Source: Owenia fusiformis (taxonomy: Eukaryota; Annelida; Polychaeta; Sabellida; Oweniidae). From it: a stretch of DNA of 64,000 nt. The notes under the pieces were generated by a model. It did no database searches, was not told the DNA's origin, and was given only the letters and a program-made list of their open reading frames with translations. Shown here in pieces: positions 40,001-55,000 of this stretch (the stretch's first letter is position 1; each line of letters starts with the position of its first letter). The DNA is taken from contig CAIIXF020000002.1 of assembly GCA_903813345.2 (NCBI GenBank), positions 22,832,455-22,896,454 on the forward strand. Reading direction: 5' to 3'. A program made the position numbers and the translations under genes.

Positions 40001-43000
40001 ATTTGCTTCAAATTTAATAGAGTAATGCCTTATGGACATGTATGTAGTCACCTATAAGGCTAGTGGAAAAAAAAATTTGAAAAATTATTTTGTCGAAAGG
40101 GTTTCAAGTTTTCAGGCCTACAGTGTATTGTTATCCCACAGAATGTAGGAATATAGAGAAACCATCCATTTGTTTGTATGTTTGTCTCTCTGGACAATAA
40201 CTTGAATACCAGTTGACGGATTTGCTTCAAATTTAATAGAGTAATGCCTTATGGACATCGGCCTATGCTAAAATAGGAATTTTGAAGATCAGGGGTTTCA
40301 CTAAAACTTCTTACAACAGGCTAAATAAATGAAAACAACAGGCAAAATTAATGGAAATCATAAATTTGACATGGAAAAGTTGAAAAGTCCCTAAAAACAG
40401 CAAGCATTTTTGTGAAAACAACTGGTGAAAATCACCTGTTACCTGCTGCTAATGAAACCCCTGAAGATGGTGCCTGAATTGTAGTTGTCTTTATATAATA
40501 TTAAATTTGTCACTTTTAATATCAATCCAAAGCGAATAGAATGAGTAATTTGACTGACTGACTCATCCTCCGAACACAGGCCTCCAGAAGTTGTACCTCC
40601 TTCTTCCAAGAATAAGAAGGAAGGAACTTAGTGGATGATGTCTGGAGACCTGCATTTGTAGGATGGGCTGACAATTACACATATGTACAGGGTGTCCCGA
40701 AAGTATGGGGCCCCCTAGGCAGACATATACCAGTGTCGTCATAGTATGCCCCATACTTTCGGGACACCCTGTATACACACCTTTTTATGTTTTATTTCAG
40801 GAGAAACAATTTAAAGTAAAACTGTTAAATCCTTCCTTTGGTGGTAAGCTTGGTTACCATGACAACATTAGCATCACAATAAAGCCCAGAGAAGGCTCTA
40901 ATAGTGGTAGCTTACCCATACACACTTTGGACTTTGCCAATAATATCCTCATGAATGACAAAATTATGAAAGAACTGCATGAAAAAAAGAACTACTTTAG
41001 CTCATTGAAATATGTGAATCTCAGCGGATGTATACACTTGTCAGATTATGGAGTGAAGTGGCTTGGTGATATTTTGCTCTGCAGCAAATCCCTACGCAAG
41101 GTATGACTTGACAATGTATCATTGTAAAATATTTTCTCCATGTGCTGTTGTCTGTTTTGATTATACCACCACTGTTAACTAAATCTATTAATTCTTCAAA
41201 GTATGAATTTATTATACTCAACAGTGTTTTATTTAAGAGTATATTTGAGAGTTTAAGAGTATATTTTGTTAAATAAGTAAGCAAATTAGTCACGAGTTTA
41301 TACATCCAAGCTCCAATAATTGAGTGAGAACCCCTTTAAAATGTTAACACAATGCAACTAAGACGTTAAACACCAGATAACATCCTGGTTGCTGAAGTGA
41401 GGGAATTCTCACTCGATTATTGGATCTGCTGGATACATTTGCTCATGACTGACTAGGTGTTCAGTAACAAGGTGTTTCTATTTACACAGGGGTGAAATAT
41501 TTGGATACAAATCAACCTCCGTCTTGTGTGACAGAAATAAAAACAGAAGTAAATCCATTTTGTTTTTGAGATGTAACATCTTTATTACCAGGTGGGACCA
41601 TTGTTCCTGGTCCACTTTGAATACACAATTCTACATATTATGTGTAATATTGTAGGTTATACTAGATGGTTGCACTGACTTGACAGAGAAGTCTCTCATA
41701 GAACTGGTGAACTCTTGCCCTGGAACATGTAAACTCTCCCTGATTGGTACAAGAGTGACCTTTGACCTCACCAATACACTGGATCGCAATATGAGACTCT
41801 TTGGCTGCACGATTATCAACGCTGAACCACAGGGTAAGAAAATGATTTTTGACAATAAAATGGCCGGGGAATATATCACGCCCGGTGATCGTGAAAATGG
41901 GACGGAGGGGGGGAGCAGGCAATTTCTGCAAGAAAATTTATCAAATCTGAGAGATTTATTTTTTCAAGAAAAAGTTTACTATTGAATTGCTGAATTGATA
42001 GGCGCACGGTATGGTAAAATATGTTAGGTCTTCTGGGATTTTTTCTGAAACGATAGGCATCTAAGATATGAGATCTATTAAAAAAGGTGCGAGGCAACCA
42101 ACAGACACAAATCAACGTTTTAGCTATAAATCAAGCAACGATGGTCTACACGACCTGTATTAAATACTTGTAAGTGACGATATCATAACTAAATTAATGC
42201 CATTGCTGAATTTATAAAATAAGTTTCAATACGTAAAATAAAAAATAATCGAAAATAATTATGGGACGGAGGGGGGAGCAATATGTATCATGTCTTAATA
42301 CATATTGCTCCCCCCTCCGTCCCAGAATTATTTTCGATTATTTTTTATTTCACCTATGGAAACTTATTTTACAAAGTCAGCAATAACATTAATTTTGTGA
42401 CGATAATGTCACTTACAAGTATTTATTACAGGTCATGTACACCATTGTTGCTTCATTTATAGCAACAACATTGACTTTTGCACGTTGGTGCGTTGCGCCT
42501 TTTTTAATAGATCTTATACCCTAAAAGAGTATCGGTTGAAAAAAAATCCTAGAATACCTAACATATTTTACAATACCGTGAGCCTATTTATTTAGCAATT
42601 CATTAGTAAACTTCTTCTTTAAAAAATAAATCTTCCAGATTTGTTGAAATTTCTAGCAGAAATTGCCTGCTCCCCCCCTCCGTCCCAATTCTACGATCAC
42701 CAGGCGTGTATATCACTTTAAACATTATTATCCCATCCAACGAAGTTCGGAGGGATATAGGGACCTCCATCCATCCTTCCGTCCTTCCGTCCGTATTTAT
42801 GTATGTCCATATGTCCAGGCAATAACTCAAATACTGCTGGGCCGATTGTGATCATATTTTGTACACATGTGGCCTATCAGATTAAAAGTTCTGTTCCAAA
42901 GCCCAAATTTTTTAGATGGCCACTCTTTCCAAAATGGCAGCCATTTCAGTTATTTAGGTACAGTATATAAAACTGTAATAGCAATGTGTTTTAAATGTAA

Positions 43001-46000
43001 AAAAGTTATGTATGATATTAATAAAACTAGACATGTAGATATTTAATGAACACATGGCAGCCATCTGGAAAAATAGCTAGTGCTTGGTGGTTGGTGTTTC
43101 AAGTCTAGCATCTGTAACAAATGGCAGGTAGTGACATTTTGCATGTTAATATTATTTTCCCAGGCAAAATAAATAAGTGGCATTATTTTTGCAGTTTCTC
43201 AGTGTGTTGGGTACAAAGAGATGCAGCTGGATGTGAGGAGTGACCTCCTGTCCCCTGAAGTCAATGGAGTGTATATACATCAGCCTAGCTCTAGCAAAGA
43301 CAAGCCAGTGTTTAAACACAAAAAGTCTGAATTCTTTCTGTATTCCGCCCAGTTTGAATGGAGGATCGGGGATAGTTTATCAGAAGAATATTCGCAGCCA
43401 TATCACAGTATTCTGAACACTATTGTCCAAAATCGTGACGAAAGCAAACCTTTAAAGGTAAATGATCTATTAATTACATATTTCTACCACCTCAAAAAGA
43501 TGAAGTAATGAAGAAATGCTGACAATTTGAAGCAAATTGGACTTACGTTTCAAAAGTTATGACTACATGTAGTTATGACTAGTTAAAGCATGAAAAAAGC
43601 CATATTTTCACAAAACTAATGTTGCAAGGCAAAATTTCTATTTTTCCCAAGTGTCAAAAAAATATTAATCATCAAAAGTATCTGAAAACAATGTATTTTT
43701 CTGAAAGATAATTTAGTTCCAAGTATTATGATTGCAATCCAATGTGATTCAAGTTAGGATGAAACCAAATATTGGGTATTTTGTAAATGTCACACTTTTT
43801 TGTTACGCAATTTTGGCATTAGCAATGATGATCGCAACGGTCGAAAATATCGGCCTTTGAAAAGATTTATGCAACAGTTTTCACATCACTAAATCAGTAA
43901 ATGATTAAAGATTTGAAAAATAGAAGATTGATAGTGTTTTCTTTGCAATATATATTTCTGTATGCACTCAAAAAATATATTTTGATTCAAAAAATGAAAC
44001 CAATCACATCCGTAATCAGTGTTTCAGCTTGATTTCTATCAAAATTGCAGCTTTAGCCATCTAAAAACACATATTATGCAATGTGTTTAGGCAGAATCTA
44101 GTTAAATTAGCATATGAATTCAATGTTACATTCAAATGGTTCCTGTAAATTGACAAAAACACTCATCCGAAATCAGTCACATTCGTTATCAAAAAGCATA
44201 CATGATCATTTGTCAGACTTTCTTCATGTTATATTGAGTAATTCATTGATAAATCGATTTGAAATACAGGTAATCGAATTGTAAATATGATTTTTCGTGA
44301 AGTTCAAAAGATCTGACTGAAAATAAGAGTTTTGCTTGTTGTGAAAAGTTGAGATTTTTTAAAAAATGAAAGATTTTTTCTGTCTTAGGTAAAAACACAG
44401 GGAAATGTCATAAATCTTAACACGGTTTGCATTTTTAATCTATATGATGTATCAACATTATATTATAACCTTTAAAGCAACTTGGCTTGCCAAAGGAATG
44501 GTGTATTTGCACCAAATATAACAAGGTGTCTTAAGTCACATCCGTAATCACTTAAATAAAGGATACCTTAATAATGATATTATTCGTGAAATATGATTGA
44601 GAAGTGAGCTGATTAGTACTTTTAATATACCTGGTCCCTAAATAAATTGAATATAGTGGAAGTGTAACTAGAAACTGTAGTCTAGCAGACTTGTATTACC
44701 AAGCAGCACCTTGGGCAGCATGGTTTGAAAGATATGTCAAACAGATAAAACAAAAATTGAAATCTCAAAGCAGAGGTACATAGAGTGATGAGGAAAGTGT
44801 TATCATGATTGATGATTATCTCATATTATTGATAGCATTATAAGACCTGGTGATCAACCCCTAATTCTGGACAGACATGATGATTCCATCAGTAATGACA
44901 CGGACACAATTGCTAAAGGTGAACCTCCAGATTTTTGGACTTAATGTTGATGTCTGATATTGATGATGAACAACCATCTACTTATAGTACTTGTATATAA
45001 GCATTCCACCTTTGGAGAAGAAATATAGAGGAGTGAACTGGATTGAAAGTCTAATACCTATAACACTTGAAAAGAAACCTGGGATCATTGATAACTTCAA
45101 TCATCACATACAACCTAAAAAAATCTTCTTTGATAAAGAAGAAAAAGAAAAAACAGCAATAAGTGATAAAAGTATCAAGGCGTTGCTAAAATAGTTCCAT
45201 TGTTCAGAAATGTTAATTGCTTCCTAATTTGAATGTAATTTTCAGGTACAAATACCTCATTCTATTCAGGTTCTACATTTTCAGTCTTTCACAAAGTACA
45301 TATTTTAATTGAACCATAAAATGATTCATCATAATTAACAACAGAAAACTGAAAAGATAATGGGAAGAAAGTAACAGAAATTAGAATTTGAAAGATGTAA
45401 CGAAAATGAATTGAAAGAAACTCTACTATTTCCCAATCAGATCATTAGTTCTCAATGTATAGTTAAGCCCTAGAAAGATTCTTCCCTTAAATCAGTACCA
45501 ACCCCCAGGAACCTCTGTTGTAAATGGCACTAATCAGAAAAAACACAAAAAGGTCCCAAAACTGCATAACATATAAGCATATGGGTACTGATGTTAAAGT
45601 TAAAATTGCAATGGCTGATAATAGGTGACTTATAACTGAGTATAGTGGACTTGTTACATTTGAACTGATGTGTCACATCCGTAATCAGATTCATATTTCG
45701 TTCTGCACAAAATTATTCAATGCATTGGACCATATACTGCTACCAATTTGTATTTCATTTAGAGGAGATAAGTCCTCTCCTTTCATAAAAAAATAAAAAA
45801 ATTGTTTTGGTAGTCCAAGTAACAAACATATGAGAAACGAAAGTGCAACAAATATTTTGCGCAAAAATGTGTCAGATTTCAGTTTTTATTTTGTCTTATT
45901 TCTACAAGACAAAGTTAATTTTCACTAAACCTTTTACTGTTGTGTTAACTAAGACATTATGCTATAATATTAAAAACCTTTTTACTGAATGTAAGATTTT

Positions 46001-49000
46001 GTTAATAAGTGTTCTGACAGTTTAAAATATTAATGTCACATCCGTAATCAAAATTTAGTCATAGATAGAACATGATGCCAATTTTTTTCAAGCAATAATA
46101 CTTTAAAATCCTTCTGGAATTATCAAGGTAATATATTATATTTTTTAAAAATACAATGATTTAAAAGATTTTGTAATGTCTAAATTTGACCCTGTTTGCA
46201 ACATACTGATGCAGAATACTGTGATTTGGCTGTAAGTAAGTATAAATACTGTAAAAACTGTGAAGTGGAACACTTCTGAAAAAGGAACATCAGCATGGAA
46301 TACTCTTTAGGGTCCTCTTTATCTTTTAAACCTCTTTTATTAATTGATGTACTGTTTAATAAAGAGGGTATTTTGCCTCATAGAAGTGAATTAATCACAA
46401 GAGTCCACGGAAGAATTTAAAAAAATGAGACCCACACATTTATTCAGCTTTCAGATGAGTTTAGTAAAAAATTAATGGTTAAAGAAAAGTTGACGTAAAC
46501 ACAGAATGAAATCCTGATTATGGTTATTTATCTATCCAGAATGTGATTGCTCGTGTATTCCAAAATGCTGATACTCCTGAGGATATTGACAGGCCCTGGG
46601 AGGTGAATCTCAATGGAACATGGATTCAGGACAAAAACTTCATGATTAGACAAGGTACAGTAAAATCTGCCCTAGTGAACAAATGTATGTATATGTATGT
46701 GCAGTAAACCATGTCTTAGTGAACACTTTTTAGTATCATACAGATATCTCTGTCTTAGAGTCTTAGCATGTTTTCTTGATAGATAATTTGTCTGGAAAGT
46801 TGTTATTATTATTTAATGACAAACATTTAATATTTATTGTGATTTTCTATCATTGATGAGAAAATTAGCTGGCTTACATCTAAAGTAAGCTGTCTCTGAG
46901 AATATGGGCTAGGCCAAATAAGGAATACTTCCATTTTATGAACATTAGTTTTTTCGTTTATGGAAATAAAGTGTGTGTTTGTGAAACCTCTTTTGCATCA
47001 TTTGAGAATAAACAGAAAAAAGAAATTAGGCCATTTAAAGTTAAGTATATGTTCAACATCCTATCTCATGATTTAGATCAAGAATTTTTGAAGATTCTGC
47101 TACTTACCAAAAACCTGACCAACTAAACTACTCACTTTATATGGCCTTTGGGATATCCTAACCCCTAAAATGTAATTTCACTAATAAATACAAATATGTT
47201 GTTTAATTTTTGTAATTGTAGCAAAGATTATTGAAGAGAGAAAAACTGGAGTAAAATTAAATACCATTGAAAAAGTTCCTTTAGTAGTCTATAACACTGG
47301 CTCAACAAAGTATAGTGTACTCAAACACATACTAGATGACAGTGTGGGGGACTATGATTTCTCAACCCAGGGAGCAAGTTATTTGATCGCAGACAGATAT
47401 GTTGGCATTGAAATGAATTCTACAAATGTAAGTTTTAATTTAATTCAAAATTCTGATAAAACTTGGACAATAAAGAAAATTAAAGGCTTAACCAGGTGTA
47501 TAGGGAGTGTAAAAATTGCAAGCAACATGAACAGTTGAACAACCAATGTATACCTCTCAGTCTCAAATATAATATCTCTCAAACGATCAATGATCATTAT
47601 CGATTGGTTAAGTTGTTTATGTTTTGAAGTACATTATTGGGAAATTCATTAATGTTGAAATTCTCCCAAATTCATGGGTAGGGCCGGGATCGAAAGATTT
47701 TTCCGTTGTAGGGGAGCATGCTATTTTCATAAAATAAATAAATAAATTTCACAAATTAATTTTTAACTCATGTTTCATTATACCAAAGAAAAATTTAATA
47801 ATCCATGCAATGAGTACATCATTTGTGGGTGACCTTCACTTCTGTTTGCAGTCAAATAAAGCCATTGCATGGAGTAGGCAATTTTCTTACTTATAATGGC
47901 TCATTTTTGAATTGATCAATTTCATCCGTCATGAATTTCTGACTAATCCAATTAAGGAACAAAATCAGAAATCTAATGGTTATGTCCTGTTTTCAAACTT
48001 ATGGAGGGGGTGTATATTGCGTACCATTATTATTACATTTATTTGTATTTTTGGTCTATGTGGGTTTTTTAGGGATTAGTCATTAAAGATATACATTTGA
48101 GCAATATAATAGTGATAACTTTAGTTGCTTACCTTCATTTATTACTAACCATATCTCATTTACCATTTTCTTGATCTCACCTTAGTTGGGGGATAATTCA
48201 TGGGTGGTCTTTTTGGGGGAGGGTTGGCAGATAAATACTTACAAGATTCGCTCAGATATCAAGAGCTACTGTACCTCCAGCCACAATAAAAAATGGAAGG
48301 AAATTGATTATTTTCTGCGCATGCGCGTTGACCTACATTGAACTGCATCTCCTGGCAACCAGTTTTGTTTACATGCAAACTTCAGAATTGAAATGTTATA
48401 ATTGACTAACTCCCATGAAAAACACATAAAACCAATTAATTTATTATTAATTGTTATGTAATTACTAATTAGTCTTTTGAAATTGCTCATTGTTTACATT
48501 CCAGGTGAATTATGATCTTCTACGCAAACTGAGGAGCAGTCCAAGGATTCTGACCTACAATGCTGATGGTGTGTCAGATTCTTTGAAGCTAGAACTTCAG
48601 CAAATCATTGCACATATGGTCATTAATGTAAGCTTCTCTAAAGCATGAATTTAGGTTTAAATTGCATTTTTATGTCCCCACCACCTAGTGTGGGGCCATA
48701 TTGTAGGCCTGGGCACGTCTGTCCTCTGTATGTATGTTAGTATGTACATGGATGTATGTAGGTCCATCCATATGTCCGAAAGTTTTCCTCAAAACCGCTA
48801 CAGATATCACCTTCAAATTTTCAGGGATAACTTATGAGTACATGCTGATGTGATAGAAAAAAAATTGACTAAAAGCCTACTTCCTATCGGCCATTTTGAA
48901 GTCAAATGCTGAAATCCTTGTCTGCAAACTTAGAAAAACGGCTTCACAGTTACTCTTAAAATGTCAACATCTTCTTTAACTCACTTCATTCTACATCCGA

Positions 49001-52000
49001 TTAGATTTTGGGCATGTTGTCTCAGTCATGGCAGCCATTTTGAATGACTTAAGAAAAGTCAGCGAGCGATAATACTTTGGAACATATTAATATGGTGTTT
49101 TTAAGTTTTCATTATTTAGTAGCCTTATAAATAATTTCCGGTGTCCTGTATTGTAAAAACCCATGTCACTGTCAAACTGTTAAACAGTAGTTGTATCAGA
49201 TAACTCTTTATTTTGAATTTTCAGTCCTAAAATCTTTTCTGTAAATTCTTGTCTATGCGTTTCCAGGTGAACGGTCTGATGGATTGATTTCAAATTTTCA
49301 GGGATGATTCTTTGTATGAAAATCTCAAACTGATTAGCTTCCGGGGATTCTGGGAAAATATCAAGGCCGTCATTTTGGATTTTTGTCGTAAAAATTTGTC
49401 TCGTCAACTGATTAGTGCTGGCCATTCAGGATGAAAAATCTAATAGACTCACTATTTGGTGGTAACATGTTGTACACGTTGTGTCCTTGTTATGATTGTT
49501 TTTATATAATGTCAGCCTAAGAGATGTGGACTCCTGTCATTGCTAGTGATAGTAACCCTTTAAATTCTGTCCTTGATAGTGATATTAAACCTTGGAATTA
49601 TTTCATCGAGGCACTTGCAAAAAGTATATAAAAATAACAGACCACAACTGCAAATGAATTGGAATAATCTAAATTGCTAAAAGAAAAGACATACTTGTTA
49701 CAGGAGAGTGTTCCGACTGCCTTGAAGCCCCGCTATGGCGAACCTTTACATAGGGTAAAGTCCTGTGTGTATTTTGAGGCCCTGTCAAATGGAACATTCA
49801 TGTAAGACCAAATAAGAATATTAACATTTTCACATATTCACATTTTCACAATGAAGTCACTTCTGATGTAATGGAACAACATTCGTGTCAAAATAAGAAG
49901 CTTCACATTTTTTCACATTTTCACAATGAAAATGGAACATATGTAGTGAAACCTGGCTAATCCGTACACCTCCCAATCTAAACACTTCTTGAAGTCATTT
50001 TTTCCCCATTGACTCCCATGTTAAAACATGAAATGTGAACAGTGAACAGTCATATTTGAAAAATTAACCTGCCTAAATTGAACACTTTTCATAAAATATC
50101 ACATGTTTTGTACAAAATTGCACAAATATTTAAAAGTTAAACACTGATTTGTCATGCTCTCAAAACTTTTGGAAAGAGCCTTGAAAGGTCTCAATCATAA
50201 TAGGATTTTCTAGCGTGACTAGATTCATTGAAATGAATTTTCAAATTACTTGAATGCAATAAAACTTGTCTTGAGACATCACCTGTTATGTACACACATT
50301 CGTTATGCAGTCTGTGAACAAAGGTAAGTAGTAGTATAAGTCAGTATAGATGGGGTAAGACATTGTTAGTATCTTACCCAAGTCAAATTTTTTTGTGAGG
50401 CTGGCCAGACATCTTAAGTCATCACCCCAAAGATCAGTTATATTCCATAAAACCAAGTCCTTTGGAATGGTCACCCATTATTTGTTTTTCGGTTCATTAT
50501 ACATTTATTTCAATCATATTGCAGTCAAAAGAGTTACACAGGTCGCTGCCTAGCGCAATGTGCATTACAGGCTAGCGTTTTGAAATGAATATAAATTAAA
50601 TTAATTAAATTAATTGAGTGAGTTATACATATAAATGTGCTAACTAGTAGCCTACACCTAATGGTGAAAAGTAAATCAAAATAAAATAGGTTAGGTTAAG
50701 CTAAGAATAAAATCAACGAACATTCCTTTTAGTTGAGAATCTTGTTGAATTGAGAATGAATTTTTGAAAATTAAAAATTCAATTTTGTCTTGTCCACTGA
50801 GATGGGTCTCAAGGTTTTGCTGCTCAAGGGTTTCTTCAAGGTTTTTCCTTTCCACAGACACATAGATTAGTTGTGTTGGGAAAATTATGAGCAAACTTTT
50901 GTGATTCAAAATAGAGTCCGCATCTAATTCTGTTTAAGGTAATTTCTTGTTTTCGAGAAAGATTGAGTTTAGAAGTTGTATTGAAGTCATTAAACTTTGA
51001 AGATTTCTTTTTGATTTTACTTTTGAACAAAGAGATGGTGGGAGTAGACCTCTCTTCTAGTGATAACTTATTCCATTCAGAGATCAATCTTAGCACTGGT
51101 CCATTAATTAGTCGTGCACTTGATTTAACCGGTATTTGGAAAGGTCTATGGGTTCTGAGAACCCTTCTTTGCTCAGATTTATAATGGTCAAAACATTCAA
51201 CAATATAATCGGGTGCCATATTTCTACAAATTTTAAACATAATAATGAGATTTTTGTCTCTCCTTCTGGACTCAAGAGGTTTCCACTTCAGGCAATCAAG
51301 AGTTTTAAGAGTACTTGATCCATGTAATGCCCCAGAGCAGCTGAGTGCTGCTCTATAGTGCAATCTGTCTAGTTTTATCAAATTTTGAGCTGTGCTTGAG
51401 CCATAGATTGAACTACAATAGTCCAGGTGTGGTAAAATAAAGGAGTTATATATAAGTTCAAGGTGCCTAGATTTTAATTTATAAGATAGTGATTTCAGTG
51501 GATTGAGTTGTTTTTGCACCTTGCTGGCAAGTTCACTTATATGTACATCAAATTTTAAGCGGTGGTCAAAAGTGAATCCCAGGTGTTTATGGGAAGTTTT
51601 GTATGGGATTTCAACACCTTCAAAGAATAAGGGCATAATGTCAAAATTATTAATATTCTTGGGTTGGAATATCATGTGAGCACTTTTTGATGCTTTAAAT
51701 TGTAAATGCCATTTAATAGACCACTGTTCAATTATGTTCAGATCATGTTGCAGGTCAAAGGTTTGGTTATCATCGATATTGAAAGAGGCATAGGCTGACG
51801 TGTCGTCCGCATAAATATAACATTCTGATCTGAGGTTGTCAGGAAGATCGTTTATGTAGATGAGAAATAGGAGTGGCCCAAGGACAGATCCCTGAGGTAC
51901 TACCCATTATTTGTGATCATATCCCATTCATATGTTCATTACATTGTATTTTTTTAAATTTGATTTGCAGTGCCCCTAGTGGATATGGTGTGATTTCATT

Positions 52001-55000
52001 CACTAGTCCATTCTCTAAGGCCCTCAATTACATAGAGTTTGATATCATTGAAAGTGGAGGAAAGATAGTGAACCTGAACCTTGCGCTCCAATGTCACCAT
52101 TTAGTTGGTGTATATAATGATTCAAATCCAACTGAATATGAGTGAGTAGCCTATCTTATGAAAATACATGTCAACCACAAAAATAGTCAAGTCAGCATTT
52201 AGTTGGTGTATATAATATATATTTGCATTGATGTTAAAAAGATAATCTTTTTTGAACTGCATTAAGAAATACTTGATGATTTAAATTTTTTTTGAAAAAT
52301 GGCGGGAAATTTGAATATTTGAAATGCTCACAACTTTTTAATCTGTAAAATAACTTTTTAAGTCATGACAAATAGTGAATGAATGAAAAAAAAATATTTT
52401 CAAACTTCAGACGGGGACTTTAAGAAGACACTTTCAAGATGGTTACTGGATTTCAAAATGGCCCCAATTTTTCTTAAAATCTTTGATAAGTCAAATACCA
52501 GTGGATGGATTGGGTTCAGATTTTGTATGCTCATAACTTAGGGACAAAGGAGCTCCATTCAAGAAGAAATTTTCAAAATGCCCCTTATTATCCAAACATG
52601 TCTTGTCGGTGGGATTTGCTACTACATGGAATTGCTGTTTTCTAGTTTGATATTATCTCAAATAAAACATGTGTTAATGAATATTATAATTTCCGTTTCT
52701 CTTCTCAATCCGTGATTCTTATTTCCATTTGATATTATTCGTTTTATTTTCATTCTTACTCTTAAGGTTACGTGCAGTACAGGGTGACCGAGTTGGTATG
52801 GGAATCGTTTTCCCAGAAACCCACGTGGAAAACAGTCTTCAATTAGATGGCGAGGAATACACAGTGTACTACACACTAAATGGAAGAATCGTATCAGAGG
52901 AAACAATTGAATCAGATAATGAATATATTCCTGCTGTCAGTATGATGTGTAAAATGACTCCTGTCACGTTAAAGTTCCACAGCCTTATCAAGCCGCCAGA
53001 GGTAAGGGATGTCATTCAAATAACAACAGTTGTTGTGAAAGAATAAAAAACAGTAAGGGGAGGGGGTAAATGATGTGCTGCTACCCTATTCTGTTATATA
53101 CCATTTTATTCATTATGAAAAACTTATTTGTGCTTTTTATGTCCCCACCACATAGTGTGGGGCCATATTGTCGTCCTAGGCGCGTCCGTCCGTCCGTCCG
53201 TCTGTCTGTCTGGTTGTCTGTCTGTCCGTCCGTACGTCCGGCAGTTTTCTCCAAAACCGCTACAGGTATCACCTTCTAATTTTCAGGAATAACTTATGAG
53301 TGCCTATAGATGTGGATGAAAAAAATTTAACTCGAAACCTACTTCCTGTCGGCCATTTTGAAGTCAAATGCTAAAATCCTTGTCTGCAAACTTTAAGAAA
53401 AACTGCTTCACAGTTGCTTTTAAAACTTTAACATCTTGTTCAGCTCACTTCATTCTAGATCTGATTAGGTTTTGGACCTGCTAGCTCAGTCATGTCAGCC
53501 ATTTTGAATGTCTTAAGAAAAGTTAGCGCGCGATAATACTTTGTATCATATTGAATGGTGTTTTTGAGTTTTCATACTTTAACTATTTAGTAGCTTTATA
53601 AATAATTTCAGATGTACTTTGCTGTAAAAGCCTACTTTATTGTTAACAGTAGTTATATGTGATAATTTTGTAAAAAGAAATCAGCAAAAACTCATAAGGA
53701 CTTTTTTATTGTCGGCCATTTTGGATTTTTCGGTCCTAAAATCTTGTCTGTGAAGTCTTGTCTGCGCGTTTTCAGGTGAACCGTTTGGTGGATCAATTTC
53801 AAATTTTCAGGGATGATTCTTAGTATAAAAATCTAGATCTCATTAGTTTTTTGGCATTCTGGGTAAATGTCAAGGCAGCCATTTTGGATTTTCCGTCCTA
53901 AAATCTTGTCTGTAAAGTCTTGTCTACTCGTTTTCAGGTGAACTGTTTGGTAGATCAATTTCAAATTTTCAGGAATGATTCTTAGTATGAAAATCTAGAA
54001 CCGATTAGTTTTTTTGCATTCTGGATAAATGTCAAGGCAGCCATTTTGGATTTTCCGTCTTAAAATCTTGCCTGTAAAGTCTTGTCTACGCGTTTTTAGG
54101 TGAACAGTTTGATAGATCAATTTCAAATTTTCAGGGATGATTCTTTGTATGAAAATCTACATCTGATTACTTTTTTTGCATTCTGCGTAAATGTTAAGGC
54201 AGCCATTTTGGATTTTCTGTCCTAAAATCTTGTCTGTAAAGTCTTGTCTACCCGTTTTCAGGTGAACCGTTTGGTAGATCAATTTCATATTTTCAGGGAT
54301 GATTCTTAGTATGAAAATCTACAAACAGATTAGTTTTTTGACATTCTTGGTAAATGTCAAGGCAGCCATTTTGGATTTTCCATCCTGAAATCTTGTCTGT
54401 AAAGTCTTGTTTACATGTTTTCTGGTTAACTGTGTGACGGATCAATTTCAAATTTTCAGGGGTGGTTCTTAGTATGAAAATCTAGAACTGACTAAATTTT
54501 TGGCATTCTGGGTAAATTTTAAGGTGGCCACTTTGGATTTTCCGTCCTCAAATTGTGTTGGTAAAGTCTTGTCTACTCATTTTCAGGATAACCATTTCAC
54601 GGGATCACCACTTGGTGGGGACATTTTGTACACATTTGTGTTCTTGTTATTACATTGTTTGCTATAACTGAAAAGTAGGAGAGCGATTTTTTTGAAAATT
54701 ATATATTATATACATGTAGTTTTTCCTATTTGTCAACTTTGGCCAGTTCTTAATACTAATAATGGATTTGTGAATCAATCACAGGACTGACAGATAATTT
54801 CAGTTGTAGTGACAAATATGGTCAACTTGAACACATAATAGTTGACAACAATTTTAGATATTGTTTTTTTTGTAGGATTACCAAATTGATATTTCATGTA
54901 TTAAGAAGGGGTTGTTACTACACCTGACTATAGATGACTCTGGCATCCTGACCAAGTAAGTCAATCATTTACAGTGAAACTTGTGTAAGTAGAACATGTT

